Positions 12,069 to 24,054 of a stretch of DNA of 64,000 nucleotides are shown here, piece after piece. Source of the stretch: Zarea fungicola (lineage: Eukaryota; Ascomycota; Sordariomycetes; Hypocreales; Cordycipitaceae); the NCBI GenBank assembly GCA_900169235.1, contig FWCC01000052.1:66242-130241 (forward strand). The letters run 5' to 3'. How positions within the stretch are numbered: position 1 is the first letter of the stretch; each line of letters starts with the position of its first letter. The position numbers and the translations under genes are program-made. The notes below the pieces were generated by a model. The model saw only the letters and a program-made list of their open reading frames with translations, did not search any database and had not been told where the DNA came from.

Positions 12069-14330
12069 GGCAGTAGGGTTGTGTAAGTGCGCGTGTGTAG
12101 TTGCTGGTATGCCAGGGTGGTCGGTATTGTCGTCGACAAAGTTGAAAATGCTTGGCAGTCAAAGCAAAGCAGCGATAGCCGAACGTTTGAGAGGTAAATT
12201 CTTGGTGAGGGGACTTGACAGGGTCGAGGCATGGGCAGTGTTGGGATAATATAAGGCGGACGCGAGATCTCAGTCGACTGGTGGCGTCGGACCCGTATCC
12301 GACACCCCTGCTCGTTTCTGACAGAGAGAGAGCCATTTAGGCGAGCAGAGGGACGGTGAGATCCAGTGGGCTTGGGGGTGTGTGGGAGGTTTGGTGAGGG
12401 CGTGTGGATGATGAAGCCGGCGGGAGGGTGTGCTCCGTAAGCTAGTGATGACCGATGGACGCTGGTAGGCTTTGCTTATTTGGTGAGTCGGAGAGAGGCC
12501 CGGAACATGCACCAAGCAGGTCTACCAGTCTTTTCTGCTGCCTACAGTGGAGTGTCCCAATTGGTGACCGTCAGACTTGCTGGTCAAACGTAATATTCCG
12601 TCCAACATGTCAGCAGCCTGATCTACGGCTTTGATGAAAGGAGTATCAGGAGCTGTCAGTCACGGCGCATTTGTGTTATCCCGCCTGCTGCCCTCCCTAC
12701 GTCAAATTACCAAGAATTTGACTAGCTTCATCTTATTAGCCATGATTTGTTGTTTTATTACTGCTGGCTGTCATAATCGGGATCAGTTGTTTTTCCTTTG
12801 GAATCGAGGGCTCGGCCACACTGGGGCGAGACCCAGGGCCGCGACCGGCGGCAGACAATCTAACGAGGGAGGCGTCCAGAGCCAGCCATCGGAAGCAAAA
12901 CTGAATACAAATAAATAAAATACAAAGGAAAAAACCATACACACCGCCCACACCCGCCACAGAAGCAAAGGGCTCCAGGTGATGGATGGTGCGTGACTTG
13001 GTGGGTGTCCGTGGCGGTGGTGGGTGATTCACTGCCAGCTGCTATGTACAGCACATTTAGCGGTGCGACGTAGTGGCCTGAACTGGGTTTGGGGCCGCTG
13101 TATCCCGGCGGTGCAGTACCAGAATACAGCGCACACTCTACTGTTACAGGCGGGCTGCCAGTGGTCAATGTGGCGGCAGCACATGAAGCCCTGTATGTAG
13201 GTACTTCCAGCAGGTCCAGGTCATGACACACGTTACAGCGCTATTATGCCACCCTCCAATTTAGCTAATCCTAATCCCAAGAAGGGAGGAGTCGCGGCCA
13301 AGGAGCAGTGGCTGATTCACGATGATTTTACTTGACAAAGGTTATATATCAATCTCTCAAAGCATATTCAGGCTCTAGCCATACTCTAGGAAGGTGGCCG
13401 AATAGTTTCGGTTTGTGTAGCTGATAGTTTGTCGATGCTCGCACTGCCTGTCCAGATAGACAGGCGGGGACAAGATACATACATGGTCGCTCGACAGAGA
13501 ACGTCGACACCAAACGAACAGGCCTCATCCTACACGGCACAAATCAAATCACATCTTCCCACATGCCACAGCTGTTCCTAGGTGCGACACTTGAAATAAA
13601 AAAAAATTATTAGCCGACCGCCCGACCGTTCTTCGTTTAGCCCATTCAGCGCCGTATGTAACAGGACTTGCTGTCTTGCCATCCTCCGATTGCGAAAGGA
13701 GGGTTACATGCTCGGACCTCCTGGCCAATCATCCGCCAACGGAAGAATTTGCGGAAGACATGTCAAGCCCAATCCGCCTCTCAGCTGGCCACCAGGCCGT
13801 CTGTGTTGGATTTTCGTTGGGTGCAGACGAGAGCGTCGAGGCTGTACACAGAGCACATGTCTCGTTGACTGTTGAGCTGAACTTCAGCCGCCGGAAGCTT
13901 GTTAAACGAAGCTGGTGACAACTGACTGCCCATCACCAGTGCCCCCAAGACCGACGTTTCGTCCAGCAGCAAGTCCGGCCTGTCCCGGAACTGTGATGGT
14001 TCCCGCCCGTACCCCCAGCGATTTGATCTACCCTGCGCCGAACCATTTTATTTTAGCCTGTGGCCACTGCGCTGACGGCAGGCGGACTCATGTCCCTGTG
14101 CGCTGCATCGCCCACTGTTCTCCAGTTCGATTTGCCTGCCCCTGTCAGCCTGTCTGACGAGCGATATCCGGGCAGTGTGGGTAGCTAATAGTTAATGGGA
14201 GACGGCGCTTGAAATGAGACGATGACTTGTGAGTTTCACAATAACTCAAAACAGGCTATTCGTCTACCTGCTATAGACTCGGCGCACATCGCATCCTCAA
14301 CCCGTCATCACTGCACCAGTACACCACCGC

Positions 14331-14349
14331 CACACACACACACACACAC
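14331..14349. repeat. CA dinucleotide microsatellite
   Basis: About nine and a half uninterrupted CA units in the gene-poor block. Confidence 0.9.
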
Positions 14350-17300
14350 CACATCTCGGTCGGCAAGGACAGTCGGATGACTGGCTAAGCACCCATCAGC
14401 CTGGAGGCAGAAATGTCCAGCGGGAGTGACAGCGCATCAATCGCATCACTCACAACGCACCACATGGCCTGGCTACACACCGACAAAATGCGTAATTTCG
14501 CCGCGTCACTGCGGGCAACCCGGCAACATGACCAGTTCAACCTGACCCTGTCCGCGACGCGCCCAACAAAGCAAGACTTGTTACAGAGTAGAGACATCAC
14601 AGTCACAGTCACACATTGGATTGTGTTTAGCTTGCTGGTGCCTCATCTTACTGGTGCTCCATAAAGTAATACTGATAAACCTAAAGTGGCAGACGATGAC
14701 GGGCAGACGCGCTCAAGAGAAATGAAACTTCCCACCAATAGACGGCCAGCAATGTCGATCGTAAACTAAGTACTAACTAACAAACTTCGCCCAGCCAGCC
14801 ACCGCTACAAAGGCACAAAGATATCGTAACCGCCAAAAAGGCCCGTCTGCGGCGCGAGTCAAGTTTCAACAGGGAACCTAAAAAATTTGGTGAAGAGCAG
14901 AGGGGGAATCTACGTTGCCTTTTCAGTAATAGAGTTGCACTCAGCTTCAACAGTAATTATGCTACCCCATGGCCATGATGCGACCCAAGCTATAGCACAT
15001 GCGCAGACACATTTGTGCATGCGCAGTTATTTTTCTTTCCTATTGGTATTATTGTTATTATTACGATGCTGTTTCTTTTTGCACTCGTGGCCTTTCTTGT
15101 GATCCGACGGCCATCGCTCCCTCGCTTGAGCCATGACTGAAATGGTGCTACACAACAGGTAATATGATATATCATCCATCAATGCGTTGGCTGTGTCTTG
15201 AAGTTTACTTCTTGGTTTGAGCCATGAACAGGCTGCCGGAACAGGCCAACTTCGCGACACCCGACATCCGGATCAGTGGCCCCATGAGGCGCTTTGCCGC
15301 ACGCACCTCGTCCCCTCCCTTATCTGGCTGTCATCAGATGGCGGTGACCGTGGTTGGTGGGAAAAGGAAATCCAACCTACAGAGCCAGTCGGCCCAAAAA
15401 AAACATTTACACACACAAAGAGTAAAAAGCAAAAAAAGAAGAAAAAAAACTAGAGTTGAGAGCTTGGTTACTTTCTTTTGAGGAGCAACTCAGTGCTAGT
15501 AGCTTCCTTTTGTGGCAGTCTCAGAAGAAATAGTCATTTGCAAGGAGAGTCCGGGCCTCAATGCGGTCGATTTCACAGCTTTGCCCCCCTTCAATCACCT
15601 TCCTTTTGAAGCAGCTGTCTGAGCTTCCCGAGTCAAGCATAGACTGGTTTTGTCTGTGAGTTGCTGGGTTGCTGGGTTGCTTGGTTCGGCAAGCTGTCAA
15701 CAACGGGTACTTGCCGACAGCCTGGTAGCCCCCGTCTGGCCTTTTTTGGGTCGGGTTGTGGGTTGTGGAGGAGGGGGCAGCGAAAACTCTGCTCCTCAAT
15801 TTATTAAACCAATTTAATTACACGAGTTGCTTGAATATCCTTGATGGAGAACAGTGACAGCTCTGCACACCGATAATGGAGACTGAAAATGGACCCTGAA
15901 AGCCGACCATCCCCTGAGCCTCACCTGAGCGAGTCGGTAGCGTCGGGTGGCTGCTACCCAGTTTGGCAAGCTGGTGCTGGTGCGTCGCAATGGCTTGGCC
16001 CCCTACTAATCAAGATCTATTGACAATTTTTCAAGTGCAGCTCACAGAAGAGTGGAATGCAGAAAATTGGAAACACGGAGAGGCTCACAGGGGTCAGATA
16101 CAGATAGGGCTTGATTGAGGAGACTCCGTCAATGTCGCAGTATCAACATACAACATATCCATCTGCCGATACTTCAATTCGGCCATGGAAACTTTGAAAC
16201 CGTTGGCCCAACACTTGGCAGCTCGGCAACGAAGCCTCGTTCATATGCTGTCGACCCTCGTTTGCCGCGCAAACAGACGCTTTGCTCTCTGCCATAATTA
16301 AGGCTGCTTAGTTTGTTTGCTTAAAATACCCAAGTCAATGTCTCGCAAATTCATCGTTCCGGTGTACCGAAATTACCTCTTGTCTAAGGATAACACCGCT
16401 TTTTCATTGTCTCAGAGCATGGTTCTCACGATTAAGATGAACCGTTGAAATGATACTCACCGGTCTGGTGGCTGGTCACCTGGAGGATTTGCACATGATA
16501 ACTAATTGAAAGCGGCCGCGAAAGGCCAACCTCCACAATGCTCGTTTGACAGTGGTTCTCAGCAATGGAGCTTCTTCTGGGACCGACCCTGACACCGTGT
16601 CCACGCCAAGAGCCTTGGGCCATTCACAGTCTGCTGGTACTTGAATCAACCCACTGTACTCCCTACGATTGAACTACCCGGCTAATTTCTCGGCAAAGTA
16701 CGGGGTGGGTGGCCCAGTAATACAGTACTGTTAGTGGTGCGCGTGAGCCTCGTTCTCCAGCTAACGTTATGGAGGGTGTGAGGCGGAGAAAACCCAACCT
16801 GGTGGCTGTTGTCCAATACCGGCTTCCTCCGCATCATCAGCTTTCGGAAGCGTAACTTCGACCACGTTGAGTATTTTGGCGTTCGGTCCTTTTTTTTTTG
16901 TCGCTCGACTCAATGGCATCAAGATGGGAAGAATGACTCGAAAAGCGGGAAAGGCGTACAAGAGAGAAATTATCCGGCCATCAGCGAGTAATTGAGCGAC
17001 AGATTTGCCTATCTACGCGTACAAGATGGGCATCTCGCCCGTAACTCTTTTTGGTTTTTTTATTGCTTACATGCCTTTTCTTTTACGTTAGGTGCTCGTT
17101 TTACTACGAATACGGGGGCAGGGGTAGGCAAGTCAATGCAATGCAATGCAACTCAACTCTTCCTCGCAGCCTTGTTACATTCCGCGCCAGTAATCCGTGC
17201 ATTGCTCACACATAGGCGCGCGGCGCTGCACAATGCCAAAAACAGAACAAATACTATGTTCCTTTAATAAACTTTAAAATCAAATGAAATAAATGGCCTA

Positions 17301-18029
17301 TGGTTTGGCGATTTCGGCTGTCCGCCCTTTCTGCCGAAAATATTAAACGAGCAGCCAGTACCCCGGTAAAAAGGATCTACGGGCCCTAATTAGAACACAG
17401 CAGGTGCCGCAGTCAGCCTAAAACCACACCTAAAACTGGCTGTCTGCTAGGGGGATCATTTAAAAATAGTGCGATCACCGGTGGCTCAGGTGTGCGCGAA
17501 CCGCAGCAAAAGTGAGGAGTTGACAAATTGATCCAGAAATAGGGCTACAGCCTCATACGGCCTTGTCTGCAGGCGCAGCTGTGCCGGTGCCAGTTTACGA
17601 GCCAACCGGGAGTGTTATTGTGCATCTGATGGCTAGTATGTTATTCCCTTCGTTTGTTGGGCATGCTCACGCTGTACGGCATGGCTTGTACGCACCTAGA
17701 GGGCCAAGTTGTAAGCTCGGAAGACTTTCGAGGCTGAACAAAGAACCACCATCGTTGTTGTCGCTCGCAGCGGCTATTTAGATACTATGTCTTTGACATA
17801 CAATATACTGATTTTTATGCTGTCCTACATTTTCCATCGTCTTCCTTTCTCGTAGCATATCAATGCCGTGTCTTTGTAGTCTTTTTAACGTCAAAGGTAA
17901 AATCCGCTTCGTTGTCTTCCGCGACACCGAACTGTAGTTGCATTCACAATGGCAAGCAAGCCTGCATTGTTCGTTGCACACTCAAAGAAATCCAATTCAC
18001 CACAGTGGCAGACTGGGCAGAGCTTTACT

Positions 18030-18037
18030 TATAAAAG
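18030..18037 (+). promoter_or_regulatory. TATA box of the 18.2-kb gene
   Basis: TATAAAAG lies 173 bp upstream of the ATG at 18203 and is followed by an A/C-rich leader. This is a clear match to the core-promoter consensus and supports the gene being transcribed. Confidence 0.6.
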
Positions 18038-18202
18038 ACCGGCACTTCTCAAGGGACAGATTGCAAGAGAGGGAGCAAAGGACATCCACATCCAACATTA
18101 AACAAATTTACGCAGAACTCAACTCTTCGCACAATTACTCACTGTAAAGCTTCCCCAGCTTGAAGCACGTTTCGAAAAAAGAAAAAGAATTTTACAGCAG
18201 TT

Positions 18203-19282
18203 ATGTCTTTCAGAACGATGCTAACCCTCGGCGCCTTGACAGCCACTTCCTTCTTCGCGGGAATCACCATGGGAAGAGTGCTCCCTAGCACACAAGAGCA
18301 GGTAGAGGGACAGATTGCTGCCAGCGAACTCGAAGAGTTTATTCGAGAATACGAAGCTGACATGGAAGAGCTAGAACGCATCATAGCCGAGGCCTCTGAT
18401 GGCACCGACACCGACACCGACCCCGACACCGACTATGACTCGGACAGCACCATTCACGACTATGCTGCCTTTTACGATGCCAGCGAGACTGCGTCGGCGA
18501 CGGGAGAGGTCGATACGGCGGTCGAGGCAGACGAGGAGCCGCTCAACGCCGACGACCCAGAATGGGCTGCGAGCCTCCTGCGCATGGCGGGAGTCTTTGA
18601 CGACGACGACAATGACAATGAGGCCAAGGATAAGGACGCTTCCAGCGAAACCTGGTACAATCGCGACCAAGACTGCCAAGCCATCAACCACGCAATGTGG
18701 GAAAGCATGGAGTGCATCTCGGAGGAGCTACGAAAGTTGACGGAGCATAATGAGCAGCTCAAGAACAATCTGGCGGATACGGAAGCGGAGATTTCGCTGC
18801 TCGAGGAAGAGCTGGCCGTGGTAGGTGAAACGTCGTGCGTGGCACTAGAATCGCTGGCAGAGACGGAGACAGAGCTCAAGGCGGCGCACGAAGCGCTGCG
18901 TGAGCTGCGTCAGGATCATGTCGGGCTCATTCAGGTCTTGGTAGACTGGAAAAGGAGCAGCGATGACTTGGCAGCCAACGAGGCGGTGGCTGATTTGACG
19001 CCAGAAACGGTTGATGATTCGACGGCAGAGGGCGAGGAAGAGGATGAATTCATGAGCCCTTCCTGGTGGAGAAATTGGTTCGAGCTCATGGACGCTAGTG
19101 AGGCTGCCAGGCGCAACCGGGATGCGATGGACGATTTCGGCGACTACGAGCTGAGACGTTTCTTCCACCGCGCTGGTGAAGTGTCTGTCATGGTCAACGA
19201 TTGTGACGCGATGGAGGCTTTCGGTGATTACGAGCTAGAGCATTTCTTCCTTTACGCTGCCGGTGATGTCGAGCCCAACTAG
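18203..19282 (+). CDS. Hypothetical acidic coiled-coil protein with N-terminal signal/anchor (359 aa)
   Basis: A single exon of 359 aa. An N-terminal hydrophobic stretch (LTLGALTATSFFAGITMG, about residues 7-24) is either a signal peptide or a membrane anchor. It is followed by a strongly acidic region with an Asp/Thr run (TDTDTDPDTDYDSD, about 69-82) and DDDDNDNE. Residues about 160-250 form a predicted coiled coil (EELRKLTEHNEQLKNNLADTE and onward). A Trp-rich spot (WWRNWFELMD) precedes two copies of a 28-residue module built on DAM-x-x-FGDYEL-x-x-FF, ending two residues after GDVE. No known domain was recognised. A TATA box lies 173 bp upstream. It is isolated between two gene-poor blocks, so it may be lineage-specific. 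Location in the secretory pathway or at a membrane is inferred only from the N-terminus. Confidence 0.72.
   Translation: MSFRTMLTLGALTATSFFAGITMGRVLPSTQEQVEGQIAASELEEFIREYEADMEELERIIAEASDGTDTDTDPDTDYDSDSTIHDYAAFYDASETASATGEVDTAVEADEEPLNADDPEWAASLLRMAGVFDDDDNDNEAKDKDASSETWYNRDQDCQAINHAMWESMECISEELRKLTEHNEQLKNNLADTEAEISLLEEELAVVGETSCVALESLAETETELKAAHEALRELRQDHVGLIQVLVDWKRSSDDLAANEAVADLTPETVDDSTAEGEEEDEFMSPSWWRNWFELMDASEAARRNRDAMDDFGDYELRRFFHRAGEVSVMVNDCDAMEAFGDYELEHFFLYAAGDVEPN
19124..19282 (+). repeat. 84-bp in-frame tandem duplication inside the acidic protein gene
   Basis: The copies begin at 19124 and 19208, so the period is 84 nt or 28 codons. Both share GCGATGGA, TTCGG, GA-TACGAGCT and TTTCTTCC blocks, with most differences at silent or single positions. 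This points to a fairly recent duplication. Confidence 0.8.
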
Positions 19283-22200
19283 ATCAATCATGTCCCTAAT
19301 GGCAAGTTGATATCTCCCACCATAACAACGCGCTCGATGATGTCGAAGTGAGACTGAGGGATGGGGCGAAGAAGCCTGTAACTTTGTTTTGATTCAACTA
19401 GACTGTATATAGCCCATGAACATGTATCATGGCAGTAGTAGAATAGTGGCAATAATTCTATACTAAAAAAAAAACCCCAATGACAATTCAACTTGTGAGA
19501 CTGCTATGAATTCGTTCGCGTCATGAGCTTCGCTTCTGTAAGAGCTTACCTTACCCTGGAGTAGGACGGACCAGCAAGGATCCGCATTCTGTAGTCGAAG
19601 CCATGCTTATCCAGTTTTTACCGGCGGCATGTATGGGCATGTCTCGATTTCTTCCAGGTTCGGTTCGCTCAGCGACTAGCCGAATACTTGGTACCAGTTC
19701 GCTTGATGATGCTGGTGGCTTCACGTGTGGCGTGTGTTCTTAGCCGCTGGTAGTGACGTTACTCGATCCCGCATAGCAGGATCACAATTGCAAGGGGGCA
19801 AGGGGCCAGCAACCTCAAATAGGAAAAGAAGTTGCTCTTCATTTTTCTTTCACCCGTCTATGAAAGATTCATACTAACTACGCGCCCCCCCTTGGTCCGC
19901 TGTCAGGCTCATATGGACCCAGCCAGTGGAGAAGTGGGAATTTGTGACGATGCCAAGACTGTTCAGTAGCTCCCACAACACAAAAAAAGGAGAGGGGAAA
20001 ATAGGAACAGAAAGGAGACTTCATTGCATTGTATCATGGGTTTGGTTCATAAAAGCTACTCGGGTTTTTAAAAGAGGCGTTTTCCTTTGGATAGTTTCGG
20101 AGTAGGCGGCGGACTTGGGGATGCGCGCAATGTCGTTATCGGAGTAACAACAGCCGTGTGTAGTATTGCTACGAGGCGTTTCTCGGCCGTGATTCCGATG
20201 GCTTTTTGGCTGGACAAATACAGGTCTCGGGGGGATGGACTTGTGCTCGGTCACTTTTGCCAGTCGTCATAGACAAACAATTCCCGCCCTTCTTATACTA
20301 GCTTAACACTATAATTGAAAAAGAAGGTTAAAAAATAAAACAAAAACTGACAGCAGTCAAAGAAGAGGTCAGTTCAGTTCAGTTAGTCACAACGGCGGTG
20401 AGGCTGTCTCTTTCTGTTCCCTCTCATTGTCACGAGTCAACACCATGTTACATTTTGTATCTATTTACCCACGGTGAAGAAGAAAAATAAGCGGTCGGTC
20501 TGAAAAGGGCGGGCATGACCAGAGTTTTTTTTCTTCCCGTCCGACTTTCTTGGCACAAAAGTGACAGGCATACTGTCTTGCATGGGAGGAACAAGAAGAC
20601 CGCCGGCAACAGATGAGTGGCTAAAACAATGCCTGCCTGCCTGCCGCCTAAAAAAAGCTAGCATCCAAGTGGCTGGTTAGTTCGGAACGTTTCGTTTGGC
20701 AGTCGGGGGCTTCGAGGAGGCGGCGCCGACGGGATGATCCCTGCTGCCTTTGGCTGTGCGCGGAATAAATGAGGCAAAAACCAGAGAAACCAGAGAAACA
20801 TGACGATGGCGTTTTTGTTCTTGGTTGGCGTCTTGTGTCTGGCGCTGTGTCCGAAGCCAGGCAGTTTCAATCAAGCCAAGAATTAAGCCATGTATTAGGT
20901 ATTGCCAACTTGTCCGTATTACCCCAACCCAGCCAATCACTGACCCCGCAATTACCTGTGTACACTACTTTGCTGCAACTTTTCCGCGCCTTCAAGTCCT
21001 GGCTCCCCGCCCATCGGCAAATGGATGTGAATGGGGGAACTGGTTTTCTTGTGGGAGCGCCAGGCGGGGAGGGTCGGACGGCGAACGCCTGTTCTGGGAT
21101 GGAGCTTTGCTTTCCTGGGCAGCCATTTCGTCCCGGAAAATGAGAGTAAAAATTATTCATGTTAGTTAGTTCCGTCGCAACGGACCCCGGACCGGGGGGT
21201 GTATCTTCGTCAATGTTACTACGCCCGTAACAACAAGACTTTCCGCATTAGCATGCCCATCTACTAAGCAAGACACATAATTTAACCGTATAATGTAAGA
21301 AAGGTTAGCAGCGTGGCATGGAGCACGGCAGTTCAGAGGCACATATGTAAAATCCTTTTGCGAGCATTGAATGCGGGTGCGGAAACTGTAAAGAAAGCCA
21401 AGAGACGTCTGGTCGTCGCCAATGACTAATGGCAATTCCTTTTCGTGCCTCCCCTTTCTTCACTGTAAGTTCTCTTGAATCTGAAATTCCAGTCCCTCCG
21501 CTGTCCAGTAGCCCGTCATTGTATCCCGCAAAGTCTCACACCAGTACGATGGTAAGATTTTGGTAAGGATCGATCGTAAGCTCGAGTCCCAAAACCCTTG
21601 CATGATGCACTTATTCCGCCGGAAAGAGGCGTTCAGGCGTTCATGCTAGAGGAGTACACATTTGCGCGCCTACTTTGTACATGGTCACGAATCACTGCAT
21701 ACAGCTCTAAAAAACACGCCAAGAAACAGTCGGTATACACGGCAGTACACCATATTCCCGCAGCTACAATTTATCCGCTAACTAGCTCTCTGTACTCCGT
21801 ACCAATGCCCCAACAAGGAGGGTGTAAGTTAACTAGCGAGGCCGTCGCCCAACATAACGGCATCTGGTCTCGGTGCCGCTTCGTCTTTAGCATGCAAGCC
21901 ACACCGGCCAGGGACGGAGCCAAACGAAAAAAAAAAAATTAGAGCACATACGCACGTTATCGTTTTCGTTTTGCACTTTTGTAATCGCGGACTTATTCCC
22001 TCTATCGTTGAGAAAGGATTTGTTTCAAGCCTTGGCCTCCCCCTTTTCAATCCTCCTTTTCACACCACACGCCTGTCATTCAGCAGTTGGCCCTCTTGAC
22101 ATTGCTGCCACTAAACCTGCCCTGGCACGCTGGCAAGCTGGCTAAAAGACTCTTGCTCCTCCGTAAGAGAGCAGCCCACTTAGACGATCGTCTTCCCACG

Positions 22201-22520
22201 TCTAGGAAAGATCAGCATCGCCAACCAAGGACCCTGAGCTTTTGATTCCTCTTGATTGCATCATATGTTGGGGGAGTGGAAACACTTTTGGTAAACTTGC
22301 GACTTTTCGAAGAGCTGCTCTGTTTACTTTTAGCCCCATTGACTTGCAGCTCTGGGCTTTCCGCGTGCCGCATTCCGAAGACGCTATAATCCATCTTGTG
22401 CAGCAGCTATCGACACAGCACATTCACGCCCACAGGCACAACCGTAAAATAATTTGGTTCATTCTTTCTTACACCCGATTTATATTATATACACAACCTT
22501 CTTATGAGGAATAATACACT
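19283..22520. other. Gene-poor stretch of 3.2 kb
   Basis: It contains short overlapping frames on both strands with no recognisable product. The left part is the 3' flank of the acidic protein gene. The right end (about 22.4-22.52 kb) is the A/C-rich leader of the NWD-domain gene, with a TATA-like TATTATATA near 22482. No repeat family or RNA gene was recognised. Confidence 0.5.
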
Positions 22521-23633
22521 ATGGCAATGGATCACCAGCACAACCCCATCCGCAAATTCGTCGGCCGGCTACGGGCGGGCAGCATGAGCCTCATCTCACC
22601 GCGTTCCCCAACCCACCACAGCCATGATGCTGCATCCACCAGCAATAACTTCTACGGCGGCTCCTCGCCGCGGCGCAAGACGAGCTCCCCACGCAACTCC
22701 CTCTCTAGCCTCTCCGCAGCGGCCAGTCGCGAAGCTGGCATCTCCCTCAGCCTCTGGAACGCAGCCTACGATGCGCTCCGCGACGGACCCTCGACGGCCG
22801 GGCTGGTCCTCGCCTACGAGTCCATCATCTCACAGGAGCTGCCCGACCACATGAAGACAGGCGGCATGAGCATGAACTTTCGAGGTCGGTCGGATGAGGA
22901 CCGCCTCCGACTGCTGGTGGAGATTATGAGCTCCGGTTTAGGGAAGAGACGAGGTTCACGGACGGGGAACCACCAGGGTGAGGCGCAGGCGCATGCGACG
23001 ATTGATGCCGCAAAGGTGGCCATTGATGCTATTGTGCCAGTATACATGTCGACTGCGGTTGCGTGGGCGGGGATATGCACAATGACACCGGTAAGCACCC
23101 TTGGAGCAACTATAGCAGCAACGTTCACAACCGGCATGTGCAAAGCTAACGACGGCTCTACTCATGATTAGCTCTTAATGGACCCGATACTGAGGCTTAA
23201 TTACATGCAGAACGGCATCTACCACGTCCTCGGCCGCATAGACTATTACATGGCGCTTTCCGCCGTCCTGCTGCCGAGTGCTTGGCGCGACGGCGCCGAG
23301 TTCCGGTCGCGGCAAAATGCCGTCCGCGACCAAATCTCTCGGCAATACCGCAAAATTCTAGAATTTGAGATGAATTGCGTATGCGCGTCAGCGAGCGCGT
23401 GGAACCCGGCAGCGAAGAATGTGGTTGACTGGCAAGGGCTTGCCAAGCTCGTCATGGTGATTCAGGAAGCCGACGAAGCAATCGTTGAGCTCGTCAAGAC
23501 CAACACAACGGCGGTTACGAGGCATAGGCTTCTCAAGAGCTATAAAGATCTCGACCCGCTGTTGCATACAGCCCAAGAGTCGGAGATGAATCCGCATCAT
23601 ATGGCTGCTATCGCAACAGCAGTGGCTGCATGA
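22521..23633 (+). CDS. Stand-alone NWD domain protein (N-terminal domain of fungal NACHT NLRs)
   Basis: Two exons, 22521-23090 and 23172-23633, flank an 81-nt phase-0 intron (GTAAGC...CTAAC...TTAG) and encode 343 aa. After a Ser-rich basic N-terminus of about 70 residues comes the order of features typical of the NWD domain (Pfam NACHT_N): SLWNAAYDALR, then AWAGICTMTP spliced to LLMDP, then GIYHVLGRIDYYMAL and a helical tail with DWQGLAKLV. In fungal NLRs this domain precedes a NACHT ATPase and WD, ankyrin or TPR repeats and is thought to act in signalling in nonself recognition. Here the frame stops after the NWD domain, and no Walker A or repeat region follows before the convergent gene at 24.06 kb. 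It may be a solo adaptor or decoy, or the remnant of an NLR. Domain assignment is from recognised motifs, not a search. Confidence 0.78.
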
Positions 23634-24054
23634 ATAAATGCTGACCACTAAAGATGGCGGTTGATTGCATACCAAATCTCGATCATGTATTTGCGACGTA
23701 AACTTTTTTTTTTGGGAATGTTTGTTTAGCATTGGCGTCTGGAGCATCAAGCCAGTTGAATGGCCACAAAAGTACTGCGTTCAAACAATTTGATAACGAC
23801 ACGACTAGCATCACTGAAAAGAGTTTTACTCTATTTATAACAGTCTAAAATAGTGACTAATGGCTAACAAGACGTTAATGCCTCCAAATGTATAAAAAAA
23901 CGGAGCAGGGGTTGCCTCTCTCAATACGAACGCAATATACCTACAAGTACTCGACCTCTTCCTCTACATCGGGAGGAGACAAGATTCCTGCACGGTTCAC
24001 GCTAGAAAGGCTGCTGGTTTGATAGCTCGCAATACGGCGTTCGCAGTAGGGGGC
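23634..24054. other. Short convergent intergenic region
   Basis: About 420 bp between the ends of the NWD-protein gene (+) and the amidoligase-like gene (-). It is AT-rich and resembles shared 3' flanks. No trace of a NACHT Walker A motif was seen. Confidence 0.6.

Larger units (their letters stand above)
12069..18202. other. Gene-poor block of 6.1 kb
   Basis: Many open frames of 60-120 codons occur on both strands, but none has a recognisable domain, coherent codon use or a convincing splice partner. The left part is the upstream region of the minus-strand gene at 11.3-12.1 kb. A CA microsatellite lies at 14331-14349, direct repeats of ATGCGCAG at about 15000-15025, a degenerate TTGCTGGG tandem near 15657-15685 and an AATGC triplet repeat near 17136. 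The right end holds the promoter of the gene at 18203. No tRNA B-box, transposon ends or target-site duplications were seen. It could hold non-coding transcripts or long promoters. Confidence 0.5.

Noticed and set aside
19262..19282. C-terminal GDVEPN resembling the 2A ribosome-skipping motif
   Set aside because: The motif needs D-x-E-x-NPGP. Here the order differs (EPN) and a stop follows at once, so it is chance resemblance.
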